NCBI RefSeq assembly: GCF_902498805.1
Contig: NZ_LR701597.1
Span: forward strand, 16,164-80,163
Source: Imperialibacter sp. EC-SDR9
GTDB lineage: Bacteria; Bacteroidota; Bacteroidia; Cytophagales; Cyclobacteriaceae
Direction of reading: 5' to 3'
Length of the DNA stretch: 64,000 nt
The translations under genes were made by a program, and so were the position numbers. Within the stretch, counting starts at the first letter, position 1. Each line of letters opens with the position of its first letter. The notes beneath the pieces are model-generated. The model had not been told where the DNA came from and ran no database searches. It worked only from the letters and a program-made list of their open reading frames with translations. Of this stretch, positions 18,592 through 27,962 are shown piece by piece.

Positions 18592-20466
18592 TTAATTTTT
18601 GCCAGTTAGCCGATAAATTTTAAAGGAATTCGGAGCTATTTCAAAGGACAATGCGTTGGGCGAGTCTTTCGATACGAGGTCATCTGAAGCCATGGAAATC
18701 ATTTCGCCTTTGTCGAGGTAGCTAGTAAAGGTGATCGATTTTTTCTGATGCATATTAAAAGCCGTTAGCGCATCTGCCGGTATTTTTAGACGCACTTGCT
18801 CGTTTTCTTCCTTGTTGAAACTAACCGCTATCAGAAAGGCGCTTTTGTCGTTGTGGCGCAAAAATGTGAATATGTTGTTGCTGTGCCCTGTAAATTCAGC
18901 ACTTCGGTTGAAATAGTGCAGATCGTAAAAGCCGCCTGATGCAATGATTGGTTCTTTTGAAGAAAAGGAGAGGATAAACTGATACAACTCTCGGAGCTCT
19001 TTTTCTTCAGCAGACAGGTTTCCACTATCAAACTTACCACCATTCATCCATGCCTGGTGTTTAGGCACTCCCCAATAATCGAAGATGGTTGTTCGGCCAT
19101 CTTCTCCCGAAAATCCTTCACTGCCGGTAGCTGGCTCACCTACCTCCTGGCCAAAGTAAACCATGACTGGCCCCGTGTGCATGGTGGCCGTTAGTACCAT
19201 GGCCGGTATAGCGTATTTTGCGTTGCCAGCAAAAAAAGGAGAGGCGATTCTTTGCTCGTCGTGGTTTTCAAGAAAGCGCAGCATGTGTTGGGCAATACCT
19301 TCCTGTCTTTGCCATACAGTGGTAATGTGGTCGGTGTTGGCCTTGCCTTCAATGATGTGCCGCAGCGTATCGTAAAGCTCTACCTTGTCGTACAGATAGT
19401 CAAAATGCCCCTTTTCGATGTAGTTTCTATATTCGTTGGGGTTGTAAATTTCTGCAATGAAAATGATGTCAGGGTTGATAGCCTGCACTTTGGGAATGAC
19501 CCATTCCCAAAATTCTACCGGCACCATCTCTGCCATGTCGCACCGAAAACCATCTACCCCTTGTTCAGTCCAGTAGGTCAGAATCTCAAGCATTTTGTTC
19601 CAGGTGTCTGGAATAGGATCGAAATGTCTTTCTCTGAAATTGACGTAGTCAACCCCATAGTTAAGTTTTGTCGTTTCAAACCAGTCGTTGATGGATGGAG
19701 TAGGGGAGAAAACGTCATTCCCCGTGGCTTTTGCGGGCGACTCCATGTAGAACTGGTCTTTGGTAGGGTGCTCATGCCCGGGCAAGGGATCATACCCCGC
19801 CGGAATCTGAAATGGCTGGCCTGGAACGTAGTAGAAATTGTTAGATGCTTTAAATGCTACCGACACATCGTCGTCGGCACCAAATTCTTTTACACCTTCG
19901 GGTGCGGCATCGGAGGAGTATCCTCTGGCTACATGGTTCGGCACAAAGTCGATGAGCACTTTCAGCCCCTCTTTGTGCGTTCTGTCGACAAGCGCAAGGA
20001 ACTCCTTCTTTCTATTTTTTGGGTTTACAGCAAGGTCTGGACTGATGTCGTAGTAGTCTTTGATGGCGTAAGGCGAGCCTGCTCTGCCCTTTACAACATC
20101 CACATCGTCAAGCGCAATGCCTATCGAGGTGTAGTCCGACATGCTGGCATGTTCCAGCACACCAGTATACCAGATATGTGTAGCGCCAAATTTCTTTAGT
20201 TCTTTGAGCGCTTTGGCATTGATGTCGGCCATCTTGCCAACTCCGTTTTCCTCAATGTTGCCATACCGCTTGTTGGCATTGACCTTGTTACCAAAAAGCC
20301 GTGTCATTATTTGGTAAACGATTATTTTATCTGATTTACCAGCCATAAAAGAGGAGTCTAGGGTGGAAGAAGATTGGTGACTTTCAGGGGTTGAGCATTG
20401 GATAAGAAAACACGAGACAACGACAGTTGCCGTCAGTTTAACTACTTCCAATAACCTGAAAGTCAC
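18592..20466 (-). CDS. GH13 alpha-amylase-family lipoprotein (2)
   Basis: This has about 624 residues. There is no ATG near the 5' end; GTG at 20466 (or TTG at 20469) puts a hydrophobic signal and a Cys at residue 24 (FLIQC) in place, so it is probably a lipoprotein. GH13 motifs are complete: KVLIDFVPNHVARG (I), DGFRCDMAEMV (II, Asp310), IIFIAEIYNP (III, Glu339) and FLENHDEQR (IV, Asp403). The long loop between regions I and II (about 100 residues with YYVPGQPFQIPAGYDPLPGHEH) differs from amylase 1, suggesting a distinct specificity. It lies between the aldolase gene (8 bp upstream) and amylase 1 (5 bp downstream) in one operon. Start choice is uncertain. Confidence 0.92.
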   Translation of the reverse strand: MTFRLLEVVKLTATVVVSCFLIQCSTPESHQSSSTLDSSFMAGKSDKIIVYQIMTRLFGNKVNANKRYGNIEENGVGKMADINAKALKELKKFGATHIWYTGVLEHASMSDYTSIGIALDDVDVVKGRAGSPYAIKDYYDISPDLAVNPKNRKKEFLALVDRTHKEGLKVLIDFVPNHVARGYSSDAAPEGVKEFGADDDVSVAFKASNNFYYVPGQPFQIPAGYDPLPGHEHPTKDQFYMESPAKATGNDVFSPTPSINDWFETTKLNYGVDYVNFRERHFDPIPDTWNKMLEILTYWTEQGVDGFRCDMAEMVPVEFWEWVIPKVQAINPDIIFIAEIYNPNEYRNYIEKGHFDYLYDKVELYDTLRHIIEGKANTDHITTVWQRQEGIAQHMLRFLENHDEQRIASPFFAGNAKYAIPAMVLTATMHTGPVMVYFGQEVGEPATGSEGFSGEDGRTTIFDYWGVPKHQAWMNGGKFDSGNLSAEEKELRELYQFILSFSSKEPIIASGGFYDLHYFNRSAEFTGHSNNIFTFLRHNDKSAFLIAVSFNKEENEQVRLKIPADALTAFNMHQKKSITFTSYLDKGEMISMASDDLVSKDSPNALSFEIAPNSFKIYRLTGKN

Positions 20467-20474
20467 CAAGGCAA

Positions 20475-21539
20475 CTAAGCGTTACGATTGATGCAATTCA
20501 AGTCTTCGAACGATTGCTTCAGGCGAGCTACAAAAGTTTTTTCACCTTCTCTGAGCCAGGCTCTTGGGTCGTAGAACTTTTTGTTCGGCTTGTCAGAGCC
20601 TTCAGGATTGCCAATCTGCGACTGCAGGTAGCCTTCGTTTTTCTTGTAGTAGTCTTTCACACCGTCCCAATACGCCCACTGCATGTCGGTATCGATGTTC
20701 ATTTTGATGGCTCCGTAAGAAATAGCTTCACGAATTTCAGCTCTGCTTGACCCGGATCCACCGTGGAACACGAAATTGACCGGCAATGGCCCTGTCCCAT
20801 GCTTTTTGATGATAAATTCCTGGGAGTTTTTAAGAATCACGGGCATCAGCTTCACGTTGCCCGGCTTATATACGCCGTGAACATTACCGAAGGCAGCAGC
20901 TACTGTGAAGTTGTCAGAAATGGCTTTTAGCTGAGTGTAGGCGAAATCGACTTCTTCGGGCTGTGTGTAAAGCTTCGAGCTGTCAACGTCGGAGTTGTCG
21001 ACACCATCTTCTTCTCCACCAGTCACACCCAATTCGATTTCAAGTGTCATACCCATTGCTGCCATTCTCTTGAAGTACTTGGTGCTTATTTCCATGTTCT
21101 CTTCAATCGACTCTTCTGATAGGTCGAGCATATGGCTGCTATACAAAGGCTTTTTGTGCGTTTCGTAAAATTTCTCACCAGCGTCGAGCAGTCCGTCAAC
21201 CCATGGCAAAAGTTTTTTGGCACAATGGTCGGTGTGAAGAATGGTTGTAACACCGTATTTTTCTGCCATCAAGTGCACGTGCTGAGCGCCTGAAATACCG
21301 CCAGCAATAGCAGCGAACTGGTTGTCGTTGCTTAGGCTTTTGCCTGCAAAGAAAGAAGAGCCTCCGTTGGAGAACTGTATGATAACGGGTGAATTAACAG
21401 CCTTTGCTGTTTCAAGTACTGCATTCACCGTGTTTGTGTTGATCACATTGACCGCAGGAAGGGCGAAGTCGTTTTTGTTTGCATAGTCAAACACTTCCTT
21501 TACTTCGTCACCTGATATTACGCCTGGTCTGAATTTCAT
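20475..21539 (-). CDS. fbaA: Class II fructose-bisphosphate aldolase
   Basis: This 354-residue protein is close in length to E. coli FbaA (359). Zinc-binding and catalytic motifs are present: ILHTDHCAKKLLPW (His and Asp), the Gly-rich LEIELGVTGGEEDGVDN, NVHGVY and FHGGSGSS. It cleaves fructose 1,6-bisphosphate to dihydroxyacetone phosphate and glyceraldehyde 3-phosphate, in the cytoplasm. It is the first gene of a tight operon with two exported amylases, an unusual mix of core glycolysis and substrate-specific genes. The 212-bp region upstream is shared divergently with the LacI-type regulator. I saw no LacI-type palindrome there. Confidence 0.96.
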   Translation of the reverse strand: MKFRPGVISGDEVKEVFDYANKNDFALPAVNVINTNTVNAVLETAKAVNSPVIIQFSNGGSSFFAGKSLSNDNQFAAIAGGISGAQHVHLMAEKYGVTTILHTDHCAKKLLPWVDGLLDAGEKFYETHKKPLYSSHMLDLSEESIEENMEISTKYFKRMAAMGMTLEIELGVTGGEEDGVDNSDVDSSKLYTQPEEVDFAYTQLKAISDNFTVAAAFGNVHGVYKPGNVKLMPVILKNSQEFIIKKHGTGPLPVNFVFHGGSGSSRAEIREAISYGAIKMNIDTDMQWAYWDGVKDYYKKNEGYLQSQIGNPEGSDKPNKKFYDPRAWLREGEKTFVARLKQSFEDLNCINRNA

Positions 21540-21751
21540 AGTATTATATTTTATTGAATTTGTTATTTACAGAGGGAAAAATCAAAATTATCCCTAAAAG
21601 ACAAATAAGCAAAGAGGGAACTAAGTTTAGACTTGGTAAACAGCCTAAATCGGTTTTTAGTTGAAAAATTTATAACTTCTTAGCCAAGTTTGTAGAATTT
21701 GATGCCTACTTTTAATTTCGCTCTTCGCCTTGCGGATAAACCTTATTATAA

Positions 21752-22774
21752 ATGAAGAACCCACCGGTAACCATTAAAGACATTGCAAGGGAGTTGAACA
21801 TTTCTCCCTCTACAGTATCCAGGGCGTTAAAAGACCATCCGGACATAAGCAAGGAGACAAAAAAGGCCGTTAGCGAGTTGGCAGCAAAGCTGAATTACCA
21901 GCCTAATTTGATTGCCCTTAGCTTACGAAAGAGTAAGACCAACACTATTGGTGTTATCATCCCTGAGATAGTCCACTTCTTTTTTTCTACCATTATTAGT
22001 GGTATCGAGGATGTGGCTTACAAGGCCGGCTACAACGTAATTATTTCACAAACCAATGAGTCGTTCCTCCGTGAGGTTTCCGATACCAATGCGTTGGTTA
22101 ATAGTAGGGTTGATGGCATTCTTGCTTCAGTGAGCAAGGAAACTGTTTCGTACGATCATTTCAGAAATCTTATTGATCGAGGGATTCCCCTTGTTTTTTT
22201 TGACCGGGTTTGTGAAGAGTTGAACACCAGTCGTGTGATTGTGGATGACTACGATGGTGCTTTTCAGGCCACCGAGCATTTGATCAGCATAGGCTGCAAA
22301 ACGATCGTGCACCTTGAAGGACCAAAAAACCTTGATATCACAAAGAACAGGAGAGACGGATATCTGGCAGCCCTGAAAAAGAACAACCTGCCAATAAATG
22401 AAGACCTTATTATTCATTGTGAGCAGACAACCTTCGATGAAGGTAGTCGCCAAATAGCCACTCTTTTCGATAAAAAGTTGACGTTTGATGGCATATTTGC
22501 TAACAACGACATGGTGGGGATCGGTGCAATGATAGCGTTGCGTGACAAAGGTGTTTCTGTTCCAAAAGACGTGGCTATCGTTGGCTTTAGTGACTGGGAG
22601 ATTTCTTCCCTTATGCAACCATCGCTGTCAACAGTATCTCAGCCTGGTTTTGAAATGGGTCAAAAGGCAGCGCAGCTGTTTATCGAGCAAAGTGAAGCAG
22701 ATGAAGATGAGTTTGTGCCTCGCACCGAAGTGTTGAAAACAAAGCTGATCATTCGGAAGTCTTCGATGAGGTAG
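21752..22774 (+). CDS. LacI/GalR-family transcriptional regulator
   Basis: This is a 340-residue protein. The N-terminal helix-turn-helix and hinge (VTIKDIARELNISPSTVSRALKDHPDISKETKKAV..., hinge LNYQPNLIALSLR) is a textbook LacI DNA-binding domain. Residues about 62-335 form a periplasmic-binding-like effector domain (IGVIIPEIVHFFFSTIISGIEDVA, DGIFANNDMVGIGAMIALRDKG, VAIVGFSDWEISSLMQPSLSTV). It probably senses a sugar such as maltose or a sugar phosphate and controls the flanking alpha-glucan genes. It is divergent from the aldolase-amylase operon and upstream of the transporter. The two AAAACGTTTT palindromes upstream of susC are plausible targets. The effector is unknown. Confidence 0.94.
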   Translation: MKNPPVTIKDIARELNISPSTVSRALKDHPDISKETKKAVSELAAKLNYQPNLIALSLRKSKTNTIGVIIPEIVHFFFSTIISGIEDVAYKAGYNVIISQTNESFLREVSDTNALVNSRVDGILASVSKETVSYDHFRNLIDRGIPLVFFDRVCEELNTSRVIVDDYDGAFQATEHLISIGCKTIVHLEGPKNLDITKNRRDGYLAALKKNNLPINEDLIIHCEQTTFDEGSRQIATLFDKKLTFDGIFANNDMVGIGAMIALRDKGVSVPKDVAIVGFSDWEISSLMQPSLSTVSQPGFEMGQKAAQLFIEQSEADEDEFVPRTEVLKTKLIIRKSSMR

Positions 22775-22849
22775 ATTTTAAACAAGCGCACTACCATCCC
22801 GTTTGTTTATCTCCGGAGGCTTCAATTTGAGCTCAGAACATTATAACCG

Positions 22850-22880
22850 AATCCGATATGTTTGCATTTCGGATTTTTTT
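22850..22880 (+). terminator. Hairpin plus T-run between lacI-type gene and transporter
   Basis: AATCCGA (22850-22856) pairs with TCGGATT (22869-22875) and is followed by five more T. It lies 76 bp after the regulator stop and 26 bp before the transporter ATG at 22906. It may end the regulator transcript or attenuate read-through into the transporter. Confidence 0.6.
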
Positions 22881-22905
22881 GATTTTACCTACTTGCTTAA
22901 ACAAC

Positions 22906-24393
22906 ATGGAAAAACCCCGTCTTAGTTTTTGGCAGATTTGGAACATGAGTTTTGGGTTCCTGGGCATCCAATTTGGATTCGCCTTGCAAAATGCCAACGT
23001 GTCGAGAATCTTTGAAACACTCGGTGCCGAAATTGACAATATTCCCATTCTCTGGATCGCTGCGCCGGTATCGGGTTTGATCATACAGCCCATTATTGGC
23101 CACATGAGCGACAACACCTGGACCAGACTAGGTAGAAGACGACCTTATTTTCTGGCTGGCGCTATTATGGCTTCTCTGGCACTCATAATCATGCCCAACT
23201 CACCTACTCTGTGGATGGCAGCTGGCATGCTCTGGATCATGGATGCATCCATCAACGTTTCCATGGAGCCCTTTCGGGCGTTTGTTGGCGACATGCTTCC
23301 CCCTGACCAGCGGACGACCGGTTTCGCCACGCAAAGCTTCTTCATAGGTACCGGCGCTGTTGTTGCTTCCGCACTTCCCTATGTGCTTACTAACTGGTTT
23401 GGAATACCCAATACAGCTGCCGAGGGCATTATCCCATCTTCTGTTAAATACTCCTTCTACATCGGTGGAGCCATATTTATTTTGGCAATTATTTGGACTG
23501 TGCTGAAGACAAAGGAGTATTCGCCGGAAGAACTTGCTCAATTTGAAAATGATGTGATAGCCAGCTCGGATCAGTCAAAAGAAAAGATAACCAAAGTATC
23601 AATTTTTCTCAATGTGGGACTGATTTTGCTGGCACTGGGAATCGCTTTGACCCTGGCTTTGGCTTATGTAAATGCCGAGAAAGAAGTATACATATTGGCA
23701 ATTGGGCTGATCGTTTTTGGCCTTGTAGAACTCATAGTGGGGTGGATGTCAAAATCAGGACTGAGCAATGGTTTGACCTCCATCATTACTGACCTGAACA
23801 ACATGCCTGTTACTATGAAGCAGCTGGCTGTCGTGCAGTTCTTTTCCTGGTTTGCTCTTTTCGCTATGTGGATTTACAGCACAGCGGCCATCACTTCCCA
23901 CGTTTACGGCACCACGGATGCAACGTCTCAGTTGTATAATGATGGAGCTGACTGGGTAGGGGTATTGTTTTCAGTTTACAATGGTGCGGCGGCCTTGCTG
24001 GCTTTTGGACTTATCTGGCTGGCTAGTAAAACCTCGAGAAAAATCACTCACACCATTTCCCTGGTGATAGGGGGAGTAAGTTTTATTTCAATTTCTTTTA
24101 TAAAATCTCCTGAGTTACTGGTTATTCCTTTTTTGGGTATTGGCTTGGTTTGGGCTAGTATTTTGGCGATGCCTTATGCTATTCTTGCAGGCGCTATACC
24201 GGGCAGGAAAATGGGGGTCTACATGGGGATATTCAACTTCTTCATCGTTATCCCGCAAATATGTGCCGCCTCCCTGTTGGGTTTTTTGGTGAAACGGGTA
24301 TTTGAAGGAGAAGCGATTTATGCACTTATTATCGGGGGAGTCTCATTTATTATTGCCGCTGTCATGGTGCTGCTTGTGAAAGACGAGAACTGA
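22906..24393 (+). CDS. MFS sugar (maltose-type) transporter
   Basis: From the ATG at 22906 this encodes 495 residues (MEKPRLSFWQIWNMSFGFLGIQFGF). An in-frame ATG at 22858 is open, but it falls inside the terminator-like hairpin and adds a non-conserved leader, so I prefer the later start. Twelve membrane segments are apparent. The cytoplasmic loop signature HMSDNTWTRLGRRRPYFLAGA is typical of glycoside/SLC45-like MFS sugar porters, which in Bacteroidota are found in maltose/starch loci. It probably imports maltose or short maltodextrins across the inner membrane by cation symport. It lies between the LacI-type regulator and the glucanotransferase. The substrate is inferred from this context. 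Confidence 0.88.
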   Translation: MEKPRLSFWQIWNMSFGFLGIQFGFALQNANVSRIFETLGAEIDNIPILWIAAPVSGLIIQPIIGHMSDNTWTRLGRRRPYFLAGAIMASLALIIMPNSPTLWMAAGMLWIMDASINVSMEPFRAFVGDMLPPDQRTTGFATQSFFIGTGAVVASALPYVLTNWFGIPNTAAEGIIPSSVKYSFYIGGAIFILAIIWTVLKTKEYSPEELAQFENDVIASSDQSKEKITKVSIFLNVGLILLALGIALTLALAYVNAEKEVYILAIGLIVFGLVELIVGWMSKSGLSNGLTSIITDLNNMPVTMKQLAVVQFFSWFALFAMWIYSTAAITSHVYGTTDATSQLYNDGADWVGVLFSVYNGAAALLAFGLIWLASKTSRKITHTISLVIGGVSFISISFIKSPELLVIPFLGIGLVWASILAMPYAILAGAIPGRKMGVYMGIFNFFIVIPQICAASLLGFLVKRVFEGEAIYALIIGGVSFIIAAVMVLLVKDEN

Positions 24394-24627
24394 TTTGTTT
24401 TGGCAATAGAAAGGGCTTCCGAGCAAACAACCTTGAAATATCCATGGCTAGATATTTTACAAAGAAAGGTGATACAATGAGGCTTGTCCATTTATATTTG
24501 CGGCTCTTGATCTCCATGTTTTAATTGCGTCGGGATAATTTAGATCTACCTAAAGGAAACATGCCAGCAAGGTGCGTCGATTCGTTTCATTTTACTTCGG
24601 GAGGCCGTTCCAGATATTTTGATTAGT

Positions 24628-27360
24628 ATGATTAAAGTAAGGTTCAATATTGACTACAGAACGGTTTGGGGCCAACGCCTTTTCATTTGCGGCTCGGCGA
24701 AAAGCCTCGGCTCCTGGGATGAGGCCAGGGCTGTTCCTTTGGTGCCAACTGGAGGCGACCAGTGGTCGATAGCGGTTGAAATGGATGAAGCCGAGGGTAA
24801 ATCCTTTGACTATAAATACTACCTGCTTGATGAGAGATTTGGCACTACGGAATGGGAATTTGGCAACAAGCGAAGACAGGCTGTGGACGCAAGTCGGCAT
24901 AAGACTGTTGAGGTGCGGGACTACTGGAGGCCTTCGACTAATGATCAGAATCTATTGAACACTTCGCCCTTTATGCAGGCTTTTTTTAGGCAAAAGGGGG
25001 CACCAAAGAAGGAAGCGCTTGGAACTCAAGGCTTGTCTTACCGTCTGCAACTTAGGTTACCCAGGGTTGGGGAAGACTACCAGGTGGGAGTGATAGGAAA
25101 CCACAAAGTGCTGGGCGAGTGGAAGGAAGGGAAGGTGGTGCTTATGAGTAATGCTCAGTTCCCGGTATGGGAATTGGATGTGTACTTTGCTTTGGAAGAG
25201 CTTCCCGTTGAGTATAAATATGTCCTTTACAATACGAAAACCAAACGAGTTGAAGAATGGGAGGGGGGTGAGAATCGCTACCTGCCACGAAGTGTTTCGG
25301 CGCAAGAAGGCGGGCTTACTATTCAGGCCGATGAGCACTTTCGGTTCCAGTCGGGCAACTGGCGGGGCGCCGGGGTGGCCATTCCCGTTTTTTCATTGCG
25401 GTCAGAGTCTGGCACGGGCGTAGGTGAGTTTGAAGACATCAAAAAGTTGGTCGATTGGTCTGTTAAAACGGGCAACAAACTTATCCAGGTACTTCCTGTT
25501 AACGACACCATAGCTTCTCACACCTGGGTAGACTCTTATCCATACGCCGGCATTTCAGTCTTTGCTCTTCACCCCATTTATGTCAATCTCCAGGCAATGG
25601 GAGCGCTCAGTGACGGCAAGAAGCAGAGGGAATTTGATAAAAAGAGAATAGCGCTGAACCGCCTCGATCATGTCGATCATGAGCAAGTGATGAATACCAA
25701 AGCTGAGTATTTTAAGCTTGCCTATGCTGAACACAAAGAGGTTGTTTTGAAAAGTAAGGAATTCAAAACGTTCTTTGCTCAAAATGGACACTGGTTGCTT
25801 CCTTATGCGGTATTCTCATGCCTGCGAGACAGGTTTGGCACGCCTGACTTTAGTCAATGGCCACAATATTCGGTCTATTCTGAAAAGGAAGTCGCCAAAT
25901 TTGCTGACCCGAGGCAAAAGCACTATGATGATGTTGCCATCCACTACTTTATCCAGTTTCATCTCGACAAGCAGCTCAAGGAGGCCACTGCCTATGCCAG
26001 GCAGAAAGGCGTGGTGCTCAAAGGTGATATTCCTATCGGGATATTCCGAAATAGCGTGGATGCATGGATAGCACCCAGGCTCTACAACATGGACTCCCAG
26101 GCGGGCGCACCGCCGGATGATTTTTCTGTTACAGGGCAAAACTGGGGCTTTCCAACCTACAACTGGGAGGAGATGGCCAAAGATGACTATGCCTGGTGGA
26201 AAGAACGTTTAAAGAAAATGGCGGACTACTTTGATGTATTCCGTATCGATCACATCCTTGGCTTTTTTAGAATTTGGGAAATACCCATGCACGCAGTGGA
26301 AGGGCTTTTCGGGCACTTTAACCCCTGTTTGCCGTTCAGCGTTGACGAGTTGGGCAATTGGGGCTTGCAATTTAACAAAGAGCGGTACTGCGAGCCATAT
26401 ATAAGGGCTTATATGCTCTCAGAGATTTTCGGCACACATAGCGGCAAAGTAAAGGAGACTTATCTGGAGGAATTTGAAGAGGGTAAGTATCGTTTTAAGG
26501 AGCAATACAATACTCAACGGGCGCTTAGTGCTCGTATTGAAGAAATAAAGCAGAGCGGCAATGCTGATGATGAGCATTTGATTTGGTTGCGAAGTCAACT
26601 TTTCAGGCTGCATGCGGAAGTGCTTTTCCTGCCGACTGATGATGCAAGTATGTTCAACCCGAGAATTGGATTTCACAGTACCTATAGCTACAGAGATCTC
26701 GACGACCAAAGCAAAGAGGTGATGAACAGGCTGTATGTTCATTATTTCTACAAACGGCACAACGATTTTTGGAAAGACAGGGCCATGGAAAAGCTCCCTG
26801 CACTGAAGGCAGCTACTAATATGTTGATATGTGGCGAGGATTTGGGTATGGTTCCCGAAAGCGTTCCGGGCGTTATGGCTGAACTGCAAATTCTCAGTCT
26901 TGCTGTGCAGCGCATGCCCAATAACCCAGACTGGGAGTTTTGGCCTCCATCTCAAACCCCTTACTTGTCGGTTACTACTACCTCAAGTCATGATACATCT
27001 ACTTTGAGAGGCTGGTGGGAAGAGGACAGGCAGGAGGTTCAAAGATTCTTCAATTCTATTTTGAAGCAGGCAGGCGAAGCTCCTATTCACTGCGAGCCAT
27101 GGATCGCTTCGGAAATTATCCGGCAACATATGGAAGCACCCGCAATGTGGGCAATTTTCCCAATTCAGGACTTGCTTGCAACGGATGAAAGGCTCCGGAG
27201 AGCTTCTCCGGGCGAAGAAAGAATTAATGTACCTGCCAACTCTCAGCATTATTGGAAATACAGACTTCACCTTACACTTGAGGAACTGCTTAAGGAAGGT
27301 GATTTTAGCAATTATTTAAGAAAACTTGCTGACGAATCTGGAAGAATACGCCCATACTAG
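24628..27360 (+). CDS. malQ: DPE2-like 4-alpha-glucanotransferase (GH77) with two CBM20 domains
   Basis: This has 910 residues from the ATG at 24628; an upstream in-frame TTG at 24619 would add three residues. Two N-terminal starch-binding CBM20 modules (about 1-115 and 130-245; GQRLFICGSAKSLGSWDEA and YQVGVIGNHKVLGEWKEG) precede a GH77 domain. Catalytic residues are Asp541 (VFRIDHILGFF), Glu737 (LICGEDLGMVPE) and Asp789 (SSHDTSTLRGWW). Asp541 and Glu737 are about 196 residues apart, against 47-48 in bacterial amylomaltases, so there is an insertion of about 150 residues, as in plant DPE2. The enzyme transfers glucosyl units between maltose/maltodextrin and a glucan acceptor in the cytoplasm. 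It follows the MFS transporter, matching a role in processing imported maltose. Confidence 0.93.
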   Translation: MIKVRFNIDYRTVWGQRLFICGSAKSLGSWDEARAVPLVPTGGDQWSIAVEMDEAEGKSFDYKYYLLDERFGTTEWEFGNKRRQAVDASRHKTVEVRDYWRPSTNDQNLLNTSPFMQAFFRQKGAPKKEALGTQGLSYRLQLRLPRVGEDYQVGVIGNHKVLGEWKEGKVVLMSNAQFPVWELDVYFALEELPVEYKYVLYNTKTKRVEEWEGGENRYLPRSVSAQEGGLTIQADEHFRFQSGNWRGAGVAIPVFSLRSESGTGVGEFEDIKKLVDWSVKTGNKLIQVLPVNDTIASHTWVDSYPYAGISVFALHPIYVNLQAMGALSDGKKQREFDKKRIALNRLDHVDHEQVMNTKAEYFKLAYAEHKEVVLKSKEFKTFFAQNGHWLLPYAVFSCLRDRFGTPDFSQWPQYSVYSEKEVAKFADPRQKHYDDVAIHYFIQFHLDKQLKEATAYARQKGVVLKGDIPIGIFRNSVDAWIAPRLYNMDSQAGAPPDDFSVTGQNWGFPTYNWEEMAKDDYAWWKERLKKMADYFDVFRIDHILGFFRIWEIPMHAVEGLFGHFNPCLPFSVDELGNWGLQFNKERYCEPYIRAYMLSEIFGTHSGKVKETYLEEFEEGKYRFKEQYNTQRALSARIEEIKQSGNADDEHLIWLRSQLFRLHAEVLFLPTDDASMFNPRIGFHSTYSYRDLDDQSKEVMNRLYVHYFYKRHNDFWKDRAMEKLPALKAATNMLICGEDLGMVPESVPGVMAELQILSLAVQRMPNNPDWEFWPPSQTPYLSVTTTSSHDTSTLRGWWEEDRQEVQRFFNSILKQAGEAPIHCEPWIASEIIRQHMEAPAMWAIFPIQDLLATDERLRRASPGEERINVPANSQHYWKYRLHLTLEELLKEGDFSNYLRKLADESGRIRPY

Positions 27361-27574
27361 CATTTTAAGGCCAATACTCGTACCTTTTGTTCAAACTCTT
27401 TTTCTTAGCTTGTCAGATTGTTCTTTGGCTTTTTAGCATCAATGGTGTCTTTCCGGCATTCAAATTATTTCAAACTACCCAATTTGGCAAAAGGCAATAG
27501 TTGGGTTGGAATAACTTAAAAGAATTTGTTTCAGCAGAAAACACCAAGCAGGGTGGGGCGATGCGGTTTCATTA

Positions 27575-27620
27575 ACTTGTTAAAAAAGGGAAATGTTCTG
27601 CCTACCCTTTTTTAACAAGT
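27575..27620. terminator. Perfect 16-bp inverted repeat, likely bidirectional terminator
   Basis: ACTTGTTAAAAAAGGG (27575-27590) is exactly complementary to CCCTTTTTTAACAAGT (27605-27620), with a 14-nt loop. It lies 20 bp past the stop of the small peptide gene on the minus strand and about 215 bp past the glucanotransferase stop on the plus strand. Its position supports the peptide gene as a real transcription unit. Confidence 0.75.
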
Positions 27621-27639
27621 AAACTTTCAGCAATATGTA

Positions 27640-27798
27640 TTATTTGCCGCCTCCGACCCAGCCACCCTGTCCACCATCGTCTGTTTTAATAATTCGCAAC
27701 GATTGCTTTGGTTTTTTGGTAGATGAGGATGAAGTTGTTGAAGGCGAAGCAAAATAGAGGCCTAGAGAAAGAATCAAGAAGAAAATATACTGTGCCAT
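27640..27798 (-). CDS. Small secreted-looking Gly-rich peptide (52 aa)
   Basis: The ATG at 27798 gives 52 residues: a hydrophobic N-terminal segment (MAQYIFFLILSLGLYFAS), a Ser/Thr/Lys-rich linker (STTSSSSTKKPK) and a short tail with DDGGQGGWVGGGK at the C-terminus. The form suggests a signal peptide or single membrane anchor plus a small exported tail. It is transcribed away from the TPR-like gene at 27963, with a 164-bp shared upstream region, and is followed by a perfect terminator-like hairpin. I know no family for it. Tiny peptide genes beside TPR regulators encode quorum-sensing pheromones in Gram-positive bacteria; that parallel is inference only. Confidence 0.6.
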   Translation of the reverse strand: MAQYIFFLILSLGLYFASPSTTSSSSTKKPKQSLRIIKTDDGGQGGWVGGGK

Positions 27799-27880
27799 AA
27801 TCTCATTGGTTAAGTTAAGTGAATTACACGCCTCGAAGATGGTGGAATACCTACTATCCATTTACGACAGTTTGTAACAT

Positions 27881-27910
27881 TTGCTAACTATAAAAAATTT
27901 AGTAGTTTAC
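27881..27910 (+). promoter_or_regulatory. Candidate promoter of the TPR-like gene
   Basis: TTG (27881-27883) is followed after exactly 19 nt by TAGTTTAC (27903-27910), close to the Bacteroidota consensus TTTG-N19-TAnnTTTG. It lies 52 bp before the ATG at 27963. By consensus only. Confidence 0.4.
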
Positions 27911-27962
27911 GGTATAAAGTCGGTGAAATTCCTCCTGAAGCTTAAAATTTGAAGTGTTCACT

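Noticed and set aside
19252..20199. A 315-codon open frame on the plus strand
   Set aside because: It is exactly antisense to GH13 amylase 2, whose motifs are intact. Its composition is rich in Val, Phe, Cys and His as expected of a shadow frame.
24436..24457. AAATATC/GATATTT hairpin after the transporter gene
   Set aside because: The stem is only A/T-rich with no T-run after it, too weak to call a terminator.
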